From Sinotaia quadrata (Eukaryota > Mollusca > Gastropoda > Architaenioglossa > Viviparidae), in contig CM054181.1 in assembly GCA_028829895.1 (NCBI GenBank), positions 3,668,501 through 3,732,500 on the forward strand: a stretch of 64,000 nucleotides of DNA. The letters are read 5' to 3'. Within the stretch, counting starts at the first letter, position 1. Each line of letters starts with the position of its first letter. The position numbers were made by a program, and so were the translations under genes. This document shows, piece by piece, positions 21,901 to 36,400 of the stretch. The notes below the pieces were generated by a model. That model had not been told where the DNA came from, did not search any database, and was given only the letters and a program-made list of their open reading frames with translations.

Positions 21901-24900
21901 TCATTTATCTCCCTTGTGTAGGTGTGCATGCATGTGTGTGTGTGTTAAAGGATGAGCCCTTAGTTCTAGTTTGTATGATATGATTAACCCCATAATCTCC
22001 TATTGTATAATCATCTAGTAAGTATTCAGGAAAAATTATTTTTTTGTTTCAAATGAAGATTATTTCAAAGTGAAGTCAACCATGAAACTTAAGGATATAA
22101 TTCAATGTTTTTTCAATTATAAAACCAGATGAGAATATAAAAAACTAATAATAAACAAGTGGTGGAAATTCCCTGAGTAAAAAAAGTAACAATATTATTT
22201 GTAAAGTACAAACAAGACTAGATTTCTAGAAAAAATGGGAGGGGAAAGACTAGATTTCTAGAAAAAATGGGAGGGGAAAGACTAGATTTCTAGAAAAGAT
22301 GGGAGGGGAAAGACTAGACTAGTCTTTTCCCTTCCCTCTTTTCTAGAAATCTAGACTAGTCTTTTCCCTTCCCTCTTTTCTAGAAATCTAGACTAGTCTT
22401 TTCCCTTCCCTCTTTTCTAGAAATCTAGTCTTTCCCTTCCCCCTTTTCTAGAAATCTAGTCTTTCCCTTCCCTCTTTTCTAGAAATCTAGTCTAGTCTTT
22501 CCCCTCCCCTCTTTTCTACAAGTCTAGTCTTAGCAGGAAGAAAAAGAACCAACAGCACCAACAAAATGGTGTGGAAAGAGAGCTGTCAATTTTCCGAAAA
22601 CTTTAAACATGGAGCTTTTGTTTACAAGAGAGTATTTAAGGGGACACTTTTAATGTAACTGGTGAACTTTATTCAAAATGGATATCTCCCTTTTGTGAGA
22701 GAGGCTCTTAGCTCTGCTTATATAACTCATATGTAACCCTTTACTCTTATGTTTTATTGGTTTTATGAGAAGGTAACAATACACTTAATAACATATTAAA
22801 TAAAATTACAAAAAAATTCTTTTAAGACCTCAACATTATTTTACATATAATGTTAAATTTTTCCTGTATTCTTATTACTTTTTAAAAAATGAGATGATGA
22901 GCAAAACAAGCTTTTCATAACTTGAAATAATAACAAAAGTCTCACTGTGTTCTGATCTTCCTTGTTCTGTGCCAAAGCAGCATCCGTGGCTGACTGTATT
23001 AGCTTTCCTATGGCAAATGCCTCCTTGAAAGCAGTTCAATATTAGAGCAGAAATATAAACATATTTACTTACTTTCTCCTTGAAAGCAGGAGCAGAAATG
23101 TAAACATATTATTATAAAGAGCAGAAATATAAACATATTTACTTACTTTCTCCTTGAAAGCAGGAGCAGAAATATAAACATATTATTATAAAGAGCAGAA
23201 ATATAAACATATTTACTTACTTTCTCCTTGAAAGCAGGAGCAGAAATATAAACATATTATTATAAAGAGCAGAAATATAAACATATTTACTTACTTTCTC
23301 CTTGAAAGCAGGAGCAGAAATATAAACATATTATTATAAAGAGCAGAAATATAAACATATTTACTTACTTTCTCCTTCACCCATCATAACACTACCCACA
23401 ATATAATATACATTAGAAATGCTTAGAGAAAGAAACAAAAACAAATTAGAATGTATAAAAATCTCTATTTACATTAGGTTCATTAATTTCATGTTTTAAA
23501 TAAAGAAAGAAACAAAAACAAATTAGAATGTATAAAAATCTCTATTTACATTAGGTTCATTAATTTCATGTTTTGAATAAAGAAAAGGTCTTTGCACTAC
23601 TCTAATAAATTGAATTTCACTTCTATCTTTTCCTTTTAACTTTAAAATATAATTTACATTTAAGTAAAAATATTTATGTAGACTAACATAGTAAAATTGT
23701 TCTTGATTATATTATTTCAAAGAAAATTATCATCATAATCTTCTCTTCTCTTTCTAATCAACTTAATGAATGTCAATTAAAAGTAATCAGTAATTTAAAG
23801 TTTAACTCATTCAGTTAACTAAAATAAAATTTTAATAGAAAAGTATATACCATGCTTTTCCTCTTCTGTTCTCTTCTGGAAAAAAAAAAGTCAATTAAAA
23901 TTAATCAGTAATTTAACTCATTCAGTTAACTAAAATAAAATTTTTAAGTAGAAAAGTATATACCATGCTTTTCCTCTTCTGTTCTCTTCTGGAAAAAAAG
24001 TCAATTAAAATTAATCAGTAATTTAACTCATTCAGTTAACTAAAATAAAAATTTTAAGTAGAAAAGTATATACCATGCTTTTCCTCTTCTGTTCTCTTCT
24101 GGAAAAAAAGTCAATTAAAAACGAAATATAGGAAATTTTACAAAAAGATTACAGACTAGATATATTAATTCCTTTCTGCATAGCACTAATTATAAACATA
24201 AACATATACAGATACATGCCAACCTTTTATATGTATATTATATATTTTTATACAGTTACATGCAAACCTTTTATATGTATATTATATATACATTGAAATT
24301 CTGCTAAAACTTGTTTTGCTGGACATTTCAACAGCTGCACAAAACATACGTATCTATATAACTACAATCTATCACATAATCTTCTGGCACACACTAATGG
24401 CAAACTGGAGACAAATGATTTACACAGGATCATGTACATTCTTTTGGGCATTCTAATTATTGCTCCTTGACATCTGTCATGTGTCTGGTTAGGTCTGGTG
24501 ACTCTGTCCTATTTTAGATTTCCAGGTATCAATATTGGTTATTGATTAATCTCTAACAATAGTGATAGGCGGATGGCCTGACCTATCTTCTATGAGTATG
24601 CCAGAGATTCAGAGATTTTTTTTGTCTTTTACAATCAGGTATGTTGCCATTCTTTCATTATATTTTCTTTTCTTTCTTTCCTTTATTATTTATTTTGTTC
24701 TGGTTTTCTGAGATTTTTTAGTCATTTCATTTAAGATTGTAATGTTGAATTCTTGTGCAGTCAGTGTTATTGTATTGTTTATATAGACACTACATATTAC
24801 ATCTAATAAAATATATGATTTTGAAAAGGTACAGAGGAGAATTTATGACTGAAACATCTCCTATTGGCAAACCATCTTGTACTAAAATTAAAATATCAGC

Positions 24901-25812
24901 CCTGGAAAAAAGGGTAATCTGAGCAGAAACATACAGCCAATCTATACATACTTTTCTTTTTTGGCTTGTTTTTTATATGTTGGCCGCGTGATTTCTTCTT
25001 CGTCATCTAACTCTTTTTCTTCAACAGCATCACAACGACTGCAAAAAAAATAATACCAAAATTGATTTCAAATTTCCAGCCAAAGACTTAAAATTTATTT
25101 TGCATCTCAATCTATGACAGAAGAAAATCATTTCCCAAATAAAGATATGAACTAGGAGTGGCTGTTTATATATTTTAACTATTTCTGGTCTCGTGAGTCT
25201 GTTACTTAAGGTAGTTCTCAATAGTTACAACAAGACATTAATTTTTTTAAAAAAATGAATCTCTTCTAAACTAAGTACTGGTATTGTTTGTATAATACAT
25301 TACCAGAAAATATCTCTTATAACTTTACACTACTTTCATGACCATGTCTTGTGCTTAAAAAGTGTCTATAAAATAATAAATTATTTTATTTGCTCATGTA
25401 CTTTGAAAGGAAATATATATTATAATGTGACAGTACTTTGAAAGGAAATATATATTATGATGTGTGACAGTACTTTGAAAGGAAATATATATTATGACAT
25501 GTGACAGTACTTTGAAAGGAAATATACATTATGACATGTGACAGTACTTTGAAAGGAAATATACATTATGACATGTGACAGTACTTTGAAAGGAAATATA
25601 TATTATGACATGTGACAGTACTTTGAAAGGAAATATATATTATGACGTGTGACAGTACTTTGAAAAGAAATAACTAATAGCTCTTTTTCTGAATAATTTT
25701 ATAATTTTACTTATTAACCTATTAAATTTATTTAATATTCATATAAGTTATTATTGTATTAAAAATTGGGCTAGAAATACAAAAGAACAATAATTTTATA
25801 AGATCTCTCACT

Positions 25813-25844
<32 letters not shown>

Positions 25845-25852
25845 CAAACACA

Positions 25853-25886
<34 letters not shown>

Positions 25887-25903
25887 TGCACACACACTCT
25901 CTC

Positions 25904-25953
<50 letters not shown>

Positions 25954-26455
25954 AATTATTTTGAGATTATTCAAACTCCTCAGTTATGATTCAATATTAA
26001 TTACAAATTTAGAAAAGTTAAATAAAAACACCTATTAATATAATTCATCAGTAAAGTAATGTCCACATGTTGTTATTAATTTATCACTAGAACACCCTTT
26101 CACCAAACACAGTGAATTTAGTGCTTCAGTACCATACAAAGTCATTTCACTAATCTTAAAGATCTTTTTCTTAAAACAACATTTGTTTTTAGTTTTGTTT
26201 GAATCATAAGTCTAATTACAAGATCAGCAATAGCAGTTAAACTAACTAAAGTTCAGCAAACACATGACCTATCATATACCATGCAACACAAATAAATTTA
26301 TTTTCTAAAAGAATGTCCATACTTATGCGTTGGGTCTGGATTCATGTGACAGTACCACTTTGCAGGTAGATCTGAATCTGTTATTCCAAGTGGTAAACGT
26401 CTCCACTTCATACACTGATCACATTGAGCCCAAGTACATTTAGACTTTTCCCTAA

Positions 26456-26486
<31 letters not shown>

Positions 26487-29400
26487 GTGTCTTGATAGTC
26501 CAGTGGATAGTGGAGGGGCAAATATGGATGGGTGACAACTTCAAATTCCATCTCTGGACTATTGAGGGAGGGAAAAGTGGCTCCCTCCAAACTACACCCA
26601 CACCCATTCCATTCATGATGGAGAAAACAAAATTTGATTCTATACCAGATCAGACTTCACCTGAGTTAACAAGGTCTGTGTTAGGCACTGATGTTTCAGG
26701 GTGTTCTAGCGAAAATGGGTTACTGAAATGCTAGTGAAAACTCAGAGAAGATGGACCATAGAGGAAATTATACATATAATGGTCCCTTACTCTCAAAGCC
26801 AACCAATAAGAAGATATATAAAAAGAATGTACAAACTCTGGCTCAAACACCATCCAGGTGATATTATCAGTGAACAATGGCTCCTAGACCAGAAGAGAGC
26901 AATCATACAAAATCAACTTCTTACGCCCTAGAACTACAAAAGACAGAACAGCAGCAAACACATCACAGCACTAAGCACTGAAATGAATGAAACTTCCAGA
27001 AAGACATAACAGTCAAAACCAGTTGATGACCACACTGAAGAAATAACCAATGATTTAACTGAAGAACAACATAGCTTGTTAGCAGACATAAAATGTTTCA
27101 TGGACAAAAATAAATCACACGTAGGATGAACTCCAAAAAGACGGCTGCAAAATAACAAAGTTCTAAGAACAGCAATTGATAATGCAAATGAAATACTAAA
27201 ACTTATTCCCACACAAGGTAATACAGAAACCAATAGTCTAATATATGCCATTATAAATAATTGAAAAACACACAGTGTCAACCAAAGAACTAATTAATGA
27301 AATCAATGGTGCCACCATGGAAGAGAAGAATAGAAAGTTAAATAGAGTGCACTAGGAAAGAAATCAGCCAAATGACAGCAGCAATACATAATAAAAAAAT
27401 AATAATAATCATCACTGTGACAATGTCAAAATAAAGTAAAAACACCTATAAGAATACAATGACATATTTTTAAAAAGACGTGCATCGATTTTAAACCAGA
27501 ACCAATATAATAAAGCAATATATACTACAAAGATTAATCAGACAATAAAGGAAAACTGAAGGCAACATCAGTCAAAAAATACAATCTCAACTGCAGAAGC
27601 ACTAAGACTGCAATAGAAGATGCAAAACAAAGACTACTGGGCCTCAGCCACCGTCTGAAGAGATACATGCAAGAGGTCAGCAATTCCAACAGAACAAAAC
27701 ATTCAAAACTGACCCTGGAAGACTATATCAAGAATTCAAATGAAATTTCAGAACAAAACAACAAATGCCAAACATTCAAGACACCAAGACCTCCCAGAAA
27801 AACATTTAGAGCAATCCAAATACATGTACGTATAAAAATAGCAGAACCAAACAACTTTTGAAATAATTAAATGCAAAAATGAACCCTTTAATTTTACTAA
27901 TTTGAACAAAATTGAACCTTTAATTTTATTAATCTGTGAAAAATTAACCCTTTAATTTTACAAATTTGAGAGATTAATTACCAAATAAATCTGACAACAA
28001 TTAACAAATCCACATTTTGTAAACATAACATCCCTGTAACAATGACATTGACCTAAAATAGCAATCCTAGTACAGTGCTAAGAAAATGAATCATAATAAT
28101 AAAATATATAATAATAAATAAAAAATATAAATAAATTGTATGGTGGCAATTTTCTACAAATTGGTAGCTATTGAAAGTAAATAAATTTAAAGTTATACTT
28201 GTGAATTTTCTATTGGAAACAGAATACCAAATTATTTATAAGATTCAATAATTATAAATTAATGACCTATGTGTATAGATGCTGATAGTATCATTCTTTC
28301 ATTGTGCCATACTACTTACTCATTGTGTAAATACTACTTACTCATTGTGTAAAAACTACTTACTCATTATGTAAATACTACTTACTCATTATGTAAATAC
28401 TACTTATTCATTGTGTAAATACTACTTACTCATTGTGTAAATACTTCTTAATACTCATTGTGTAAATACTTCTTAATACTCATTGTGTAAATACTACTTA
28501 CTCATTGTGTAAATACTACTTACTCATTGTGTAAATACTACTTACTCATTGTGTAAATACTACTTATTACTCATTGTGTAAATGCTCCTTATTATTCATT
28601 GTGTAAATATTCCTTACTCTTTGTGTAAATACTACTTACTCATCGTATAAAATTAAATAATCCTTACTCATCGTGTAAATACTACTTGCTCAATGTGTAA
28701 ATACTCCTTACTCATTATGTAAGTACTACTCTGTGTAAAATCATTACTGATAAAATGCTACTTATTCAATGAGTAGAATACTACTCAATGTGTAAAACAC
28801 CACTTACTATTCACTAAGTACTTGTGTAAAATACTTCATGTAAAATACTACTTGTGTAAAATGCTTCATGTAAAATACTACTTGTATAAAATACTATTTG
28901 TGTAAAATACTTCATGTAAAATAATACTTGTGTAAAATATAAAATACTTCATTTAAAATACTACTTGTAAAAATATTACTTGTGTAAAATAGTACTTGTA
29001 TAAAATACTCCTTTGGTAAAACACTACTTACTCACTCCCAGGAGTCTTCTTGCTACCTGTACTATGCATTTTTTCATTCCAATAATCATTAAGTTTGTTT
29101 CCAATAGCTGACATAATGGAACTGTGCAAAACCAAAAGTGAAATGAAAAATTTAGTAAAATACATAAACAAAAGTGAAATGAAAAATTTTGTAAAATACA
29201 TTAACAAAAGTGAAATGAAAAATAAATACAACGAAAAAAATGGGCACTTTAAGAAACAAACAAAAATCAGATAAAATCAGATTCAAATTTAGGCATAAGA
29301 CAATTTCTAATAATAATTAAAAACAAACAATGATAGGCAATGTTCCAGTTCCAGTTTTAAAAAAATGCAATATTGTGCTGACAATGCATAAGCGTGACAA

Positions 29401-32400
29401 AATGTATTGCTGTTGACAGCTGACACAGAAAATGACACACCTCCTCTTTGTGTCCAACAGAGTATAAGTTAAAAAAGATAAAAAGATTTCTGACATGTTT
29501 TTAGAAGTTAGTGAACACAGGGCCATCTTAACAGCATTATAAGCCCATGGGCAAAGCAGTGCACTGGGGCCCATATCTACACAATTATTTTTTTTACCTG
29601 AACACACTGTAGTCAGTGAAGTCAGAATTAATATGGACAGTTCATACAGTCTGGGATACATGTATATAGATTGAGAGGGAATATTTGGGATGTTATTTAA
29701 AAAAATAATTAAAAAGTGAAGTATTTAAAAAATAATAATAATCATCACTGTGACAATGTCAAAATAAAGTAAAAACACCTATAAGAATACAATGACATAT
29801 TTTTAAGACATGCATCGATTTTAAACCAGAACCAATATAATAAAGCAATATATACTACAAAGATTAATCAGACAAATAAGTTGACATATAATTTATGTAA
29901 GTGTGGTCATCAAATTTCTCTCCATTAATTATCTAACTAACCAAATGAACTCCAATCAAATTTCTCTCTGTTAATTATCTAACTAACCAAATTAACTCCA
30001 ATCACATCCATTTCACTCTCTTATCTAATCTCTATTTTTGTCTCCATCACCAATCCACCCAACCATCCATTTCTCCAACTATACAATCCTTTCCTCTATC
30101 GTAACACCTATTCAATCAACCATGAAATTCATCTGTCTATGTGTCCTATTTACATCCATCCATTAATCTAAAACATTAAATCCATCCATTCACCCAACCA
30201 TAATTCATTTATACTTTTACACTTACTTGTATTTCTCATCCTTTAAGAAATCCTGTTTGTTATGGATTGGTTTAAGGAAGTCCACATTTACCACTCCAAC
30301 CACTCCAACACCCAGCCCATTAGGCTGAAGATAGATGATGATGACAGATTAAGATAACTCAGTCAAATTAAGATAACTCAGTCAGATTAAGATAACTCAG
30401 CCAGATTAAGATAACTTAGTCAGATTCAGATAACTCTGTCAAATTACGATAACTCAAGTTAGATTAAGATAACTCAGCCATATTAAGATAACTCAGTCAG
30501 ATTAAGATAATTCAGATTTATAGATAACTCAGCCAGATTGCACATATTGATTAAAGATAAGCTAAGCAATTCAAAACCAAGGTTACTAAGGCTGAAGGAA
30601 GTCAACTTTATAGACTAGCAGTCCTTCATCACAAGCTAGTTTAAACAAACAAATTCTAAATTGAACTTTTGTTTTTATAAGGTGTAGTTTGTAGTTCTTC
30701 AGTAGTATCATACTACAATTATGTAATGTGCCATAATTAAATAAATATTTCTTTCAACTGTTTCTTCAGGTTTTTATTACCTAGTGCAAGTGCTTTATTA
30801 TAATTAATGATTTTTATCCACTAAAAAATATTAGGTAAACATTTTAGGTAAACAAATTAGTTTTTCCTCACAAATTCAAATGGATATATATATATAATAA
30901 GGCTTTAAAAAATCAGAACCATAAGTAATAAAATAATCATTCAAAGAATAGTTATAACTTTCTTTGAAATTCCTTGTTACTTTACATATTTCATTTCACC
31001 ATAATTGGCAATGAGCAAAAGGGGTGTGTGCAAAATACAGCACAATGATATTTATTGCAGTTTATCGTTAATACCTCTCTGTCAAGGCTAGTATGTTCTA
31101 ATACATCTATGCATTTACTGAAAACATAATTACCTTTTGAGCGTGTCTGACCCAGGTAAAGACTAAAAATGGTGTAGTCTAACGTGACTGAGGTGGAGGT
31201 TACTTTTAAGTATTAATATGATAAATATACATATCAAAATAAAATCTAGTCAATTCATTTTTAATTGTAACAAAGTAACTTTAGAAATTTTCATAAAAAT
31301 AAAAATAAAAAATAAGAGGTGTATGTAATGCTTATTTTGATAATTTCAGTATAAGAAATTTCAACAATTAGCATTTCTGGCTGGCTGGCTTATAGTGTCT
31401 AACAAAGTAACATCCATTTGATCATTAATTTTACAGATAGATCGAGTAACATTTTCCATAAATATTACTGTTCTTAAAAGATTTATGAGTGTGTGTTTAT
31501 GTAGCTATGTAATCAGTCTGATCTAATATATTATGTCTTAGCCCCAAATTCCAAAGCAAGAAGTCAAATTTTTCATATACAATTTTTCAAGACTTAAAGA
31601 CTTCAATGTCAAAAGTTTTCTGTGTTAAAGACTTCAATGTCAAAAGTTTTCTGTGTTAAAGACTTCAATCAAAAGTTTTCTGTGTTAAAGACTTCAATGT
31701 CAAAAGTTTTCTGTGTTAAAGACTTCAATGTCAAAAATATTCTGTGTAAAAGACTTCAATGTCAATGGTTTTCTGTGTTAAAGACTTCAATGTCAAAAGT
31801 TTTCAATGTAAAAGACTTCAATGTCAAAAGTTTTCTGTGTAAAAGATTTCAATGGCAAACGCTTTCTGTGTTAAAGATTTCAATGGCAAAAGTTTTCTGT
31901 GTTAAAGAGCTTCAATGTCAAAAGTTTTCTTCATATATGATGAATTCACACTGACTGATCTGCATGACTATGTGGAACTAGAGCATGACAGGCATGTTAT
32001 ATGTCCATCATATGAAGGGTAAAAAATTAAAATGAATACATTGCAAGGAACATAAATGAATTTATTTATTGGAAGGCTTGATTATAAGTTACAATGCAAG
32101 TAAAATTGGAACATCATTTAGCAAATGACCTTGACCATTATTTTTTTAATGAGTACTTTAATCTTGTCTCTGTTTCATGAACGCAACAATGCAACATAAC
32201 TGCATGCTTGAACTTCAAGGGTGCTTTAGCTTTTTTGCACAGATGGATACACAGAACTGGAAAAAAACTCACATTTGCTTAAAGGTCAAGGACGCTTTGG
32301 CATTTCCCATAGATGGATACTCAGAATTGGAAAAACATGTGCTCAATGGTCAAGGAAACTATAGCGTTTCACAAAGGCAGATACACAGAATTGGAAAACT

Positions 32401-33447
32401 ATATTTATAGATTTACTTATTTTCACAGGACAATAACAAAATCTTAAAATCAACTCTTCTCTGCTTCATTTAGCAAATGACCTTGACCATCATTTTTTTA
32501 TGAGTACTTTGATGTTGTTCCTGATTCGTCAATGTGACAATACAACATAAAGCTGGCCATGTAAAAACTCCCATGTGTTCAAAGGTTTGTCCTTGGACAC
32601 TTTAGCATTTGCACAGATGGATGCATAGAATTTGAAATGGAAAATTATATATACAGATGTACATTTTAATTTTGAAACTGATATATACAGATAATTAACC
32701 CTGTAATTTTATGCCCAATCATCAAATTGTGATATGCTTTTCAGAATCTATCCTATTACATACTTTAGATTTCAAACTTTCTTTTTCAGCCATATTTAAT
32801 TTGTGGCAGTCTGCTTTTATTAGTCTGTTATTCCATTTGCTGCCATAAATATTTTTTTAAACAATACTTTTATAGAGCTCTGCCTTACCTTTACAATTAT
32901 AAACTTCATTCCCTACATACTTCATATTTGTCTTAATTCCCCTTAACATTTGCTCAGCAAATAGTTTGGTAAAATTGTGCCAATGCATGATGATTATTTT
33001 TTAACTTTTAAACTATTAGAAAATAAAATCAACTCCCTCATAACCAAAAATAAAATAATTTTAAAAGAATATACATGTATTATCTTTCTTAAATGGTTTT
33101 AAATGTTCAAACATTCAGACATGATTATGTTGCATATAATATACATATATTTAGTATGATTACTGCAAAACAGACAAAACATATATTTTAAAACAAACCT
33201 GTTTCTGATAGCCAAGTTTTTCATATGCTTTGATCAGACGATTGTTATGGTAGAACATGACACCATAATCCTTCTGATGGCTCGGATTGTCATTAGGGAC
33301 AAAACCAAAAGTAATTCCTAGTGGTTTTTGCTAAGAAGGAAAATATATAAATAAGCAAAAATAAAACACAGGATATAACAATAAATAACTCTTAAGTCAA
33401 TGCCTGCTCAAAGTAGGTATAATCTGCAATACAATATATAAGGATAT

Positions 33448-33478
<31 letters not shown>

Positions 33479-36400
33479 AGATATTTTCAGCATTTGTGTT
33501 CTTACATAATTTAAATCTTAAATGCAATTACATATAGATGTATCCATCTATATCCAGATATTTTTTCAGACTCTTTATTTTCAGGTACCTATACACTTAA
33601 AATTAAAAAAACAACAGCAAAATGTAATTATATCAATTTTGTTTTGTTTAGGTTTTTTTTTAGGGTATTTATATACCTATACTTTTAAAATCACAGCAAC
33701 ATATTAGGTGCATCAATCTACTGATTTGCCTATCTTCTTTCATGATTTTCTTTTACAGTACTGAACTTTTATCCAGAATCCAGAAATCTAGAATAACCAG
33801 AAATTCATAAAGAAAAAGTACACAAGCATATCACTAAATCTCCATGCGGAAAGAACAAAAAAACCCCTGAAGTCAGTTAAAAAATGCTAATGCTAGTTGT
33901 GTACATTAGTTCATTCTTTAATTTATCAGAAAAGAAGTGTGATGACAGTTTAAATACTGAAGTGTGACAATGGTTTAAATACTGAAGTGTGATGATAGTT
34001 TAAATACTGAAGTTTGACAATGGTTTAAATACTGTATACAATACACATTTAATGTAAGTGTAAACTTTGAAACATTGTTTCCATCTGCAAAAGCAACTAT
34101 ATGTCAGAAAAGTTACAAAGATCACTTAATCATTCATCTCCAAATCACAAAACTATTCCAAACATTCTAGGAATACTTCATTAAAATCATTCTCTGAGCA
34201 TGGTGTTTGAGATTAATGAAGGTAAAGTGAGAATGGGTATACCCATGAAGTATACAGGCAAAAATTTGGCAATTTCCCTTATTTCCTCTATCCTTGTTGC
34301 AAGGGTTACTTTTTTTTTTTGCTTTACCCTTCAACCCTAATGTCTATTATGCATACAATACACTGAGCATGTATCCATTAACTTACAGTCTGACTTTACA
34401 GACATACAATACAATACACTGAGCATACATCCAGTAACTTACAGTCTGACTTTACAGACATACAATACACTGAGCATACATCCATTAACTTACAGTCTGA
34501 CTTACAGACATACAATACAATACACTGAGCATACATCCAGTAATTTACAGTCTGACTTTACAGACATACAATACACTGAGCTTGTATCCAGTAACTTACA
34601 ATCTGACTTCACAGACTTAACAACAGAATGGATGCTCAGATCTCGTGTACTAGCCTGTCAGCTCAACGTTAAAAAAATATTCATACAGCCTGCTAGAGCT
34701 GACAAAAAAACCCACCCTTGTACTTAAATGCAACTAGTTCTTTCTGGTGGTTCAAATGTATAAATTCTAGAACATGTGTATTTGACTTGCTCTAGTAAAA
34801 TGTTCTACTAAAGACTAATGCTGAAAAACATGACGAGGGTCTTACTATGCCATTTTTTTTTTACTTTTTATCAAACCTCACTCTAAACTAAATTAGAATA
34901 TTATCACAAAATTTGGAGAACCCCTCATATATTATAAGAAAGTCTTGGCTTAGAGTGACAAACTTCACTCTTCAGAGCATTACTCTAAACTAAATTAAAA
35001 TATTAAACAATTTGGAGAAACCCTCATGTTATATATTATAAGAAAGTCCTGGCTTAGGGTGATAAAACTCAATTAAACAGTCTAAATTCTCACCAGCCAT
35101 GTTGGTTTATAAAGGTCTTTCTCAGCCTGAGTAAAAGAGGTTGTAATTGGCTTGCATTTAACTTGAACCCCTCGAATATAGATTTTCATGCGTGGTCGCC
35201 GAAACAGAATGCTGCAGTATGCCTGGAAAAAGAAATTAAATGAAAAAATAGCAATTTATTATGCTTTTTCTCACTGGCAGATTGCTGGGGTGCATCAGCG
35301 ATGTATATGGTTCTTTTGATTAATATGAAACCATGCAGAACAAATGTACAAACTGACAGCAACATACCCCATACCACCAATAAACTGTAAAGTGTTAGTG
35401 CACTAACAGATGTCAGTCCCATGTACCCACCTGAAAGTAAAGGTGCTTTTGTTTCTTTTGTTTGTTCTGCAAAGATTTATTTGTTTTACAAGCAGTCACA
35501 AGATTGTAATAATTAATTTACAGCAGCATAGGCATTCAATGAAAAACAAGAAAATACAAGCATTTGTTTATTTATTCATAGCTTATATCCAAATTAAGTG
35601 TAAGTATACATTTCTATTTTTTTATCTTCTTTTATAAACAATCATACCCCTTTGCATGTATGTTTGTTCTTGAATTATTAATTAGTTCCATCATCAACAT
35701 GTGGATTCTTCACCATTTTAGGGGTGAGTACACAATTTTCCAAATATCTTTTATTAGTTTTTATTTTTAAAAAACTTTTTCATTATTTCTTATCAGTTTT
35801 TAGATTTTAAAAAAATATATCATTGGTTTTCTAACTAGTTTATTGACCCAGGATATTTTTTAATAGATTTTTTGAATGATAAAATCAGTTTGAGTAACTT
35901 CCATTACTATTATAAATTGATTAGAACTCATTTTGTGGGTGATAAAACAGTTCAAATGATAACCCATTTTAGCTCTCACTTCATAAAAATCAGATCTAAG
36001 CAAATTGACTGATCATCAGAAAGCTGCTTTGATCTAAGTATTACTGAGAAAGTTGCTCTATAAATAGTGGCCACAAGGGAAGAGTTATTCAGCCAGAACT
36101 AATGTACATTCTTAATCAGTCAGAACTAAAGTACATCCTTAATCAACCAGAACCAAGGTCCTTAATTCAGCCAGAACTAACATTCTTAATCAACCAAAAC
36201 TAATGACCTCGATCAAGCTGAACTTATGTCCTTAATCAGACAGAACTAATGTCCTTGATCAACAGAGCTAATGTCCTTGACCAGCCAAAACTAATGTCCT
36301 TGATCAGTCAGAATTACTGTTCCTACAAGCTAAAATTACTGATCCTATCAAAAATTACTGTCCATGATAAGAAAGTTCCAAAATTACTGTTCATGTCAAT

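Noticed and set aside
23375..23400. Extra exon ending at the GTAAGT donor at ~23368 (VMMGEGE)
   Set aside because: Its only open frame does not fit the phases of exons 13 and 14.
26460..26560. A functional tRNA gene
   Set aside because: Only loosely tRNA-like A- and B-box words; no acceptor-stem pairing is evident, so a SINE head is more likely.
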